Source of the DNA: Myxococcales bacterium
GTDB taxonomy: Bacteria; Myxococcota; Polyangia; Polyangiales; Polyangiaceae
Direction of reading: 5' to 3'
Assembly: GCA_003151595.1 (NCBI GenBank)
Contig: PLXW01000007.1
Location: 4,403 to 68,402, forward strand
DNA: 64,000 nt
The number at the start of each line of letters is the position of its first letter. Position 1 is the first letter of the stretch. Positions 63,499-64,000 of the stretch are shown here, piece by piece. Below the pieces are notes generated by a model. It was not told where the DNA came from. It searched no databases and saw only the letters and a program-made list of their open reading frames with translations. Both the position numbers and the translations under genes were made by a program.

Positions 63499-64000
63499 GT
63501 GACGCCCGAAGAATTCACCGCCACCTACGATCGCATTCGCACCGAGATGGGCCGCGTCGTCGTCGGCCAGCAGGAGGTCACCGACGGACTGCTCGTCTCG
63601 ATGATCGCGCGTGGCCACGTGCTCATCGAAGGGGCGCCCGGCCTCGGCAAGACGCTCATGGCGCGTGCGCTGGCCGCGGTGAGCGGGTGCGCGTTCAAGC
63701 GAATCCAGTTCACGCCGGACCTGATGCCGAGCGACATCACCGGCTCGTCGGTGTTCGAACGCGAGCGGGGCACGTTCACGTTCGTGCACGGGCCGATCTT
63801 CGCGCAGCTCGTCCTGGCCGACGAGATCAACCGCGCGCCGGCGAAGACGCAGTCCGCGTTGCTGGAGGCGATGCAAGACCGGCAAGTGACGGTCGACGGC
63901 GTCTCGCGCGCGCTCCCGCAGCCGTTCGTCGTCATCGCCACGCAGAACCCCGTCGAGTCGCAAGGGACGTATCCCCTCCCCGAGGCGCAGCTCGATCGCT
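63499..64000 (+). CDS. MoxR-family AAA+ ATPase (3' truncated by window)
   Basis: 167 residues are visible from the GTG at 63499 to the window end. Motifs: [20 protein letters not shown], Walker [29 protein letters not shown], Walker [21 protein letters not shown], then [40 protein letters not shown] (sensor 1). This is the MoxR group, chaperone-like ATPases that work with VWA/DUF58 proteins. A DUF58 gene is expected just outside the window. Same operon as the DUF4129/DUF4350 gene. Confidence 0.95.
   Translation, partial: MTPEEFTATYDRIRTEMGRVVVGQQEVTDGLLVSMIARGHVLIEGAPGLGKTLMARALAAVSGCAFKRIQFTPDLMPSDITGSSVFERERGTFTFVHGPIFAQLVLADEINRAPAKTQSALLEAMQDRQVTVDGVSRALPQPFVVIATQNPVESQGTYPLPEAQLDR

Overview
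The window is high-GC, densely packed bacterial DNA with a strong G/C preference at third codon positions. Gene content points to a predatory or saprophytic Myxococcota (Polyangia-like) chromosome: myxobacterial-style Ser/Thr kinases, cysteine-rich lipoproteins, degenerate NtrC-type regulators, a MopE-type metal-binding motif, a DHCR24-like sterol reductase relative and many ATGA/GTGA start-stop overlaps. This placement is inference from gene families; no rRNA or other marker is present and I saw no tRNA.

Layout. 1-1.4 kb: 3' part of a DHCR24-like flavoenzyme and a small Cys-rich lipoprotein. 1.5-6.3 kb: a coupled operon of a transmembrane Ser/Thr kinase, a TPR/PEGA-like exported protein and a DUF4397/EEP-like lipoprotein. 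6.3-11.1 kb: sulfatase-fold lipoprotein, outer-membrane barrel candidate, methyltransferase, glycosyltransferase, alpha/beta hydrolase. 11.1-16.4 kb: glycogen debranching enzyme, TreZ and AmtB, all leftward. 16.5-18.5 kb: agmatine to putrescine (AguA-AguB). 18.5-24.9 kb: a membrane protein with a catalytically stripped NtrC-like AAA domain, divergent from a pseudo-ABC operon (permease, motif-less ATPase, permease, GT-C glycosyltransferase).

25-35 kb is the accessory part. It holds a frameshifted lipoprotein, a histidine kinase beside a response regulator that has lost key sigma-54 activator features, the 3' stub of a second NtrC gene, a 123-bp element present twice as direct repeats bracketing about 3.8 kb (short repeat array plus a BIG2/FG-GAP lipoprotein), transposase debris and an IrrE/ImmA-type metallopeptidase. 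35-38 kb: small PilZ-like gene, SmpB, CysE, Nudix hydrolase, SDR. 38-46.4 kb: a membrane sulfatase-fold protein carrying a MopE motif, small lipoprotein and membrane genes, a YqiJ-like/flotillin/channel-like operon, a lamin-tail lipoprotein and an atypical kinase.

46.6-57.3 kb: a six-gene overlapping chain (2Fe-2S ferredoxin, small protein, Smr, methyltransferase, GT2, methyltransferase), then a glycan module: polyprenyl-phosphate-sugar-synthase-like GT2, two paralogous GT-C-like membrane proteins in inverted orientation, a methyltransferase and a flippase-like protein. Together these look like a lipid-carrier-dependent surface glycosylation locus (inference). 57.4-64 kb: IlvE followed by a coupled lipoprotein-RDD-SpoIIM-membrane-DUF4129/DUF4350-MoxR operon, cut by the window end. 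The most unusual items are the pseudo-ABC operon, the stripped NtrC-like proteins, the direct-repeat-bounded insertion, the inverted GT-C paralogs around a GT2 gene, and the flotillin operon with its Asp/Ala/His repeat.
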